Source: Actinostola sp. cb2023
Taxonomy: Eukaryota; Cnidaria; Anthozoa; Actiniaria; Actinostolidae
DNA: 64,000 nt
Assembly: GCA_033675265.1 (NCBI GenBank)
Contig: JAUJYZ010001233.1
Span: 86,757 to 150,756 of the forward strand
Direction of reading: 5' to 3'
The translations under genes were made by a program, and so were the position numbers. The notes beneath the pieces are model-generated. The model saw nothing but the letters and a program-made list of their open reading frames with translations. It was not told the DNA's origin and ran no database searches. Within the stretch, counting starts at the first letter, position 1; every line of letters starts with the position of its first letter. Shown piece after piece: positions 57,398 through 64,000 of the stretch.

Positions 57398-57752
57398 AGT
57401 TTTTCTAGGCTTGCTATACGGCCCTCTGAATATTATCAAAAGCAACCTGGCAATTAAGCTAGAGCAACACAACTCGAGGTGGGAGGTGCTAGTCTCCCGC
57501 AAGTCACGTGACTTTCGATAAAAAAAAGTCGCTGAAAACTGAGTTGAGTTATAAGTCGACTTATAAGTTGACTTATAAGTTGACTTATAACTCGTCCGCT
57601 GAAAAAGTTGAGTTATAAGTCGACTTATAAGTTGACTTATAAGTTGACTTATAACTCGTCCGCTGAAAAAGTTGAGTTATAAGTCGACTTATAACTCGAC
57701 TCATGTTTGGTTATAAAAAAAAGAGTAGACATGGCCCTTCAGGGGCTCCGTA
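55630..57752. mobile_element. Fold-back element with nested palindrome and sub-repeats
   Basis: TACGGAGCCCCTGAAGGGCC and inverse at 57731-57752. Inside both ends lie tandem copies of a unit built from CGACTTATAAGTCGACTTAT and CAGCGGACGAG (about 55675-55915 and 57540-57690). Further in, GGTTGCTTTTGATA and inverse, and then a second palindrome at about 56096-56820 (CCAGGTATGTTGTTGTTG and inverse). A 65-base poly-C run lies at 57333-57397. Around 56062 a short start ATGGCAGATGGTGAAGAGG leads to AG/GTATGT, donor-like, perhaps fortuitous. Confidence 0.85.
57333..57397. repeat. Uninterrupted poly-C tract of 65 bases
   Basis: Counted directly. Its true length is uncertain because such runs are mis-measured by all sequencing methods. 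Confidence 0.95.
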
Positions 57753-57799
57753 TTTATGACTGTTTCAACAGGTGAGTTTTCGATAGACATCACACTAAA

Positions 57800-60700
57800 A
57801 CTATAGGCTATATAACTCTTGAGTTTATAACAGTTCTAACCCTGTGTTTATTAGGCTATAACTCTTGACTTTATAACAGTTCTAACCCTGTGTTTATTAG
57901 GCTATATAACTCTTGTGTTTATAACAGTTCTAACCCTGTGTTTATTAGGCTATAACTCTTGAGTTTATAACAGTTCTAACAATGTGTCTATTAGGCTATA
58001 ACTCTTGAGTTTATAACAGTTCTAACTCTGTGTTTATTAGGCCGTATAACTCTTGAGTTTATAACAGTTCTAACCTTGTGTTTATTAGGCTATAACTCTT
58101 GAGTTTATAACAGTTCTAACAATGTGTCTATTAGGCTATAACTCTTGAGTTTATAACAGTTCTAACTCTCTGTTTATTAGACTATAACTCTTGAGTTTAT
58201 AACAGTTCTAACCCTGCGTTTATTAGGCTATAACTCTTGAGTTTATAACTCTTGAGTTTATAACAGTTCTAACCCTGTGTCTATTAGGCTATAACTCTTG
58301 AGTTTATAACAGTTCTAACCCTGTGTTTATTAGGCTATAACTCTTGATTTTATAACAGTTCTAACCCTGTGTTTATTAGGCTATAACTCTTGAGTTTATA
58401 ACAGTTCTAACCCTGTATTTATTAGGCTATAACTCTTGAGTTTATAACAGTTCTAACCCTGTGTCTATTAGGCTATATAACTCTTGAGTTTAAAACAGTT
58501 CTAACCCTGTGTTTATTATATAACTCTTGTGTTTATAACAGTTCTAACCCTGTGTTTATTAGGCTATAACTCTTGAGTTTATAACAGTTCTAACAATGTG
58601 TCTATTAGGCTATAACTCTTGAGTTTATAACAGTTCTAACTCTGTGTTTATTAGGCCGTATAACTCTTGAGTTTATAACAGTTCTAACCTTGTGTTTATT
58701 AGGCTATAACTCTTGAGTTTATAACAGTTCTAACAATGTGTCTATTAGGCTATAACTCTTGTCTTTATAACAGTTCTAACAATGTGTCTATTAGGCTATA
58801 ACTCTTGAGTTTATAACAGTTCTAACCCTGTGTTTATTAGGCTATAACTCTTGAGTTTATAACAGTTCTAAATCTGTGTTTATTAGGCTATAACTCTTGA
58901 GTTTATAACAGTTCTAACCCTGTGTTTATTAGGCTATAACTCTTGAGTTTATAACAGTTCTAACATCAAGTATTTATTAGGCTATAACTCTTGAGTTTAT
59001 AACAGTTCTAACTCTGTGTTTATTAGGCTATAACTCTTGAGTTTATAAAAATGTGTCTATTAGGCTATAACTCTTGAGTTTATAACAGTTCTAACTCTGT
59101 GTTTATTAGGCCTATAACTCTTGAGTTTATAACAGTTCAAACAATGTGTCTATTAGGCTATAACTCTTGTGTTTATAACAGTTCTAACTCTGTGTTTATT
59201 AGGCCGTATAACTCTTGAGTTTATAACAGTTCTAACAATGTGTCTATTAGGCTATAACTCTTGAGTTTATAACAGTTCTAACTCTGTGTTTATTAGGCGT
59301 ATAACTCTTGAGTTTAACTCTTGAGTTTATAACAGTTGTCGTGTCTATTAGCTATAACTCTTGAGTTTATAACAGTTCTAACCCTGTGTTTATTAGAAGC
59401 TATAACTCTTGAGTTTTAAATCTTATGTAAAACAGAGTTCTAACCCTGTGTCTATTAGGCTATAACACCTCTTGAGTTTATAACATTTTCTAACCCTGTG
59501 TTTATTAGGATATAACTCTTGAGTTTATAACAGCTCTAACCCTGTGTCTATTAGGCTATAACTCTTGAGTTTATAACAGTTCTAACCGTGTGTTATTAGG
59601 CTATAACTCTTGAGTTTATAACAGTTCTAACAATGTGCTTCATTAGGCTATAACTCTTGTGTTTATAACAGTTCTAACCCTGTGTTTATTAGGCTATAAC
59701 TCTTGAGTTTATAACAGTTCTAACCTGTGGTTTATTAGGCTATAACTCTTGAGTTTATAACAGTTCTCTAACACATGTATCTATTAGGCTATAACTCTTG
59801 AGTTTATAACAGTTCTAACCTGTGTTTATTAGGCTATAACTCTTGAGTTTATAACAGTTCTAACAATGTGTCTATTAGGCTATAACTCTTGTGTTGGTAA
59901 CAGTTCTAACCATGTGTCTATTAGGCTATAACTCTTGAGTTTATAACAGTTCTAACTGATGTGTTTATTAGGCTATAACTCTTGAGTTTATAACAGTTCT
60001 AACCCTGTGTCTATTAGGCTATAACTCTTGAGTTTATAACAGTTCTAACCTGTGTCTATTAGGCTATAACTCTTGAGTTTATAACAGTTCTATTGACAAA
60101 TACAATGTGTCTATTAGGCTATAACTCTTGAGTTTATAACAGTTCTAATCATGTGTTTATTAGGCTATAACTCTTGAGTTTATAACAGTTCTAACAATGT
60201 GTCTATTAGGCTATAACTCTTGAGTTTATAACAGTTCTAACTCTGTGTTTATTAGGACGTATAACTACTGAGTTTATAACAAGTTCTAACCTTGTGTTTA
60301 TTAGGCTATAACTCTTGAGTTTATAACAGTTCTAAACTGTGTCTATTAGGCTATAACTCTTGAGTTTATAACAGTTCTAAAAATGTATTTATTAGGCTAT
60401 AACTCTTGAGTTTATAACAGTTCTGAAGGAATTGTGTTTATTAGGCTATAACTCTTGAGTTTATAACAGTTCTAACAATGTGTCTATTAGGCTATAACTC
60501 TTGAGTTTATAACAGTTCTAACTCTGTGTTTATTAGGCTATAACTCTTGAGTTTATAACAGTTCTAACAATGTGTCTATTAGGCTATAACTCTTGTGTTT
60601 ATAACAGTTCTAAACTCTGTGTTTATTAGGCTGTGCTTATAACTCTTGAGGATTTATAACAGTTCTAACAATGTGTCTATTAGGCTATAACTCTTGAGTT

Positions 60701-63700
60701 TATAACAGTTCTAACTCTGTGTTTATTAGGCGTATAACTCTTGAGTTTATAACAGTTCTAACATTGTGTTTATTAGGCTATAACTCTTGAGTTTATAAAA
60801 GCTCCTTCTAACTCTGTGTTTATTAGGCTTTGAGTCTCTATCGTTTTATAACAGTTCTTTGGCTGTGTCTATTACAGGCTATAACTCTTGAGTTTATAAC
60901 AGTTCTAACTCTGTGTTTATTAGGTATAACTCTTGAGTTTTATAACAGTTCTAACCCTGTGTCTATTAGGCTATAACTCTTGCAGTTTATATACAGTTCT
61001 AACCCTGTGTTCATTAGGCTATAACTCTTGAGTTTATAACAGCTCTAAATCTGTCTTTATTACCCTGATAACTCTTCATTTAGCACTAGTATTCCTTCTA
61101 ACATTGTGTTTATTAGTCTATAACTCTTGAGTTTATAACAGTTCTAACAATGTGTCTATTAGGCTATAACTCTTGAGTTTACAACAGTTCTAACCCTGTG
61201 TTTATTAGGCTATAACTCTTGAGTATATAACAGTTCTAACCTTGTGTTTATTAGGCTATAACTCTTGAGTTTATAACAGTTCTGAAACCAAGCAGCTATT
61301 AGGCTATATAAAACAAGCAATATTAGCATAACTCTTGAGTTTATAACAGTTCTGACTGTGTCTATTAGGCTATAACTCTTCAGTTTATAACAGTTCTAAC
61401 ACTGTGTTTATTAGGCTATAACTCTTGAGTTTATAACAGTTCTAACCTCTGGCCTATTAGGCTAAAACTCTTGAGTTTATAACTGAACTAACAGTTCCTG
61501 TCCAACATTAGGCTATAACTCTTGAGTTTATAACAGTTCTAAGATCTGTCACTTTATTAGGCTATAACTCTTGTGTTTATAACAGATCACAAACCCTAAA
61601 AAACATTGTGCACCCCACGTTTTATTAGGCTATAACTCTTGAGTTTATAACAGTTCTAACCCTGTGTCTATTAGGCTATAACTCTTGAGTTTATAACAGT
61701 TCTAACCTGTGTTTATTAGGCTATAACTCTTGAGCCTATAACAGTTCTAACCCTGTGTTTATTAGGCTATAACTCTTGAGTTTATAACAGTTCTGAGTTG
61801 CACTTACATTAGGCTATAACTCTTGAGTTTATAACAGTTCTAAGAGATGTGTTTATTAGGGCTTAACTCTTGCAGTTTATAACAGTCATAACAATGTGTC
61901 TATTAGGCTATAACTCAGTGTTTATAACCATCACAACAACATGTCATATTAGGCTATAACTCTTGAGTTTATAACAGTTCTAAATTCTGTGTTTATTAGG
62001 ATTATAACTCTTGAGTGCAAGTTGAAGTACTAAACCAACTACTATTAGGTCTATAAGGATCAGAGTTTGTAGCTACGTTCTAAGGCTGTGTCTATTAGGC
62101 TATAACTCTTGAGTTTATACACAGTTCTAACCCTGTGTTTATTTAGCGTATAACTCTTGAGTTTATAACAGTTCTATGATTCCACATTATTAGGCTATAA
62201 CTCTTGGTTTATAACTCTTCTAACAGATGTATTTTATTAGGCTATAACTCTTGAGTTTATAGTATGTTCTACTACCCAGCAAATTCCCTTTAGTACGTAA
62301 ACTTCTTAACTGTTTATAACAGTTCTACCATTGTGTTTATTAGGCTATAACTCTTGAGTTTATAACAATTTCTAACCTTGTGTTTATTAGGCTATAACTC
62401 TTGAGTTTATAACAGGTTCTAACAAGTGTGCAACTATTATGGTTATAACTCTGTAGGTTTATAACAGTTCTAACCCTGTGGTTTATTAGGCTATAACGTA
62501 CTTGAGTTTATAACAGCTACTAAAAATGTGTCTATTAGGCTATAACTCTTGAGTTTATAACAGTTCTAAACTTGTGTTTATTAGGCTATAACTCTTGAGT
62601 TTATAACAGTTCTAACTCTTGTGTCTATTAGGCAATTTAACTCTTGAGTTTTAGTTCTAACTGTGTCTATTAGGCTATAACTCTTGTGTTTATAACAGTT
62701 CTAACAATGTGTCTATTAGGCTATAACTCTTGAGTTTATAACAGTTTCTAACTCTGTGTTTATTAGGCCGATATAACTCTTGAGTTTATAACACTCTTCT
62801 AACCTTGTGTTTATTAGGCTATAACTCTTGAGGCAGCAACAGTTCATCAAACCTGCGTTTATTAGGCTATAACTCTTGAGTTTACATGGTTTATAAAAGT
62901 TCGAAATGTGTCTCTAGGAAGGAACCGACGACATTTACAACGCACTTCTAACCCTGTGTTTATTAGGCTATAACTCTTGAGACACTTTATGCAACAGTTC
63001 TAACCATGTGCCTATTAGGCTATCAACTCTTGAGTTTATAACAGTTCTAACCCTGTTGTTTATTAGGCTATAACTCTTGAGTTTATAACAGTTCTACACC
63101 GTGTGTGTTTATTAGGCTATAACTCTTGAGTTTATTAACAGTTCTAACAATGTGTTTATTAGGCTATAACTCTTGAGTTTATAACAGTTCTAACAATGTG
63201 TTTATTAGGCTATAACTCTTGAGTTTATAAACAGTTCTTCCAATGTGTTTATTAGGCTATAACTCTTGAGTTTATAACAGTTCTAACAATGTGTTTATTA
63301 GGCTATAACTCTTGAGTTTATAACAGTTCTAACAATGTGTTCTATTAGGCTATAACTCTTGAGTTTATAACAGTTCTAACTCTGTGTTTATTACACCGTA
63401 TAACTCTTGAGTTTATAACAGTTCTAACCTTGTGTTTATTAGGCTATAACTCTTGAGTTTATAACAGTTCTAACCCTGCGTTTATTAGGCTATAACTCTT
63501 GAGTTTATAACTCTTGAGTTTATAACAGTTCTAACCCTGTGTCTATTAGGCTATAACTCTTGAGTTTATAACAGTTCTAACCCTGTGTTTATTAGGCTAT
63601 AACTCTTGAGTTTATAACAGTTCTAACCCTGTGTCTATTAGGGCTATAACTCTTGAGTTTATAACAGTTCTAACCCTGTGTTTATTAGGCTATAACTCTT

Positions 63701-64000
63701 GAGTTTATAACAGTTCTAACTCTGTGTTTATTAGGCGTATAACTCTTGAGTTTATAACAGTTCTAACCTTGTGTTTATTAGGCTATAACTCTTGAGTTTA
63801 TAACAGTTCTAACTCTGTGTTTATTAGGCTATAACTCTTGAGTTTATAACAGTTCTAACCTTGTGTTTATTAGGCTATAACTCTTGAGTTTATAACAGTT
63901 CTAACTCTGTGTTTATTAGGCCGTATAACTCTTGAGTTTATAACAGTTCTAACCTTGTGTTTATTAGGCTATAACTCTTGTGTTTATAACAGTTCTAACA
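57800..64000. repeat. Satellite DNA, about 46-bp monomer, continues beyond window
   Basis: Monomer GGCTATAACTCTTGAGTTTA followed by TAACAGTTCTAACCCTGTGT and TTATTA, roughly 135 copies. Variants recur: ending AACAATGTGTCTATTA, AACTCTGTGTTTATTA followed by GGCCGTATAAC, and a monomer with a doubled ACTCTTGAGTTTATA. Copies at 57.8-59.3 and 63.0-64.0 kb are regular, those at about 60.6-62.9 kb carry many indels. TATAACTC-TT-GAGTTTATA within each monomer is a near-palindrome. No gene. Confidence 0.98.

Noticed and set aside
57308..57521. Poly-Pro / poly-Gly frames
   Set aside because: Translations of the poly-C tract.

Overview
The window looks like animal nuclear DNA, most likely from a marine invertebrate such as an anthozoan cnidarian (coral or anemone). 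This is inferred from the mixture of a Polinton/Maverick-type element, a Tx1/L1-type LINE, a Penelope-like element with GIY-YIG endonuclease, a Merlin (IS1595-like) transposase, DUF3504/Crypton-type recombinase genes, a tRNA-derived SINE and very dense palindromic MITEs. No complete conventional host gene is visible. Everything recognisable is mobile, viral-like or satellite DNA, apart from three or four short exon-like or small single-exon reading frames.

Bases 1 to about 8852 are GC-rich and gene-dense, and end abruptly against AT-rich DNA. This is the right-hand part of an integrated Polinton/Maverick-like (virus-like) DNA element: the C-terminus of a protein-primed family B DNA polymerase (+), a retroviral-type integrase (-), a run of small membrane proteins (-), a probable capsid-type protein (-), a coiled-coil/membrane protein (+), a large protein of unknown role (-), another small membrane protein (+), an 80-bp tandem repeat and a terminal GC hairpin. 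Genes abut or overlap by a few bases, as in a compact virus, but most carry frameshifts or stops, so this copy is decayed.

Bases 8.9-20.7 kb hold three long TATC microsatellites alternating with two different MITEs, a Merlin transposase remnant and two large fold-back elements (13021-17973 and about 18060-19895), the first bearing nested MITEs and a SINE. A LINE runs from about 20.7 to 33.2 kb. It is split twice: by a 5.4-kb nearly perfect palindrome (21773-27208) flanked by TTAA, whose removal restores the LINE reading frame, and by a 2.9-kb composite of MITEs (29254-32131). A Penelope-like remnant (33.2-34.5 kb) is itself split by a MITE with a clean 8-bp target duplication. Two DUF3504 recombinase elements follow, one long and one internally deleted, both bounded by the same short inverted repeat.

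From 38 to 57.8 kb the sequence is mostly AT-rich with minisatellites, a roughly 1-kb triplet/hexamer microsatellite mosaic, more fold-back elements (53674-54876 with a 7-bp target duplication, 55630-57752 with nested palindromes and a 65-base poly-C tract) and a few possible host exons (44587-44763, 51663-52106, 55233-55403). From about 57.8 kb to the window end lies a satellite of about 46-bp monomers. The recurring theme is inverted symmetry: a large fraction of the window belongs to perfect or near-perfect palindromes nested in one another.
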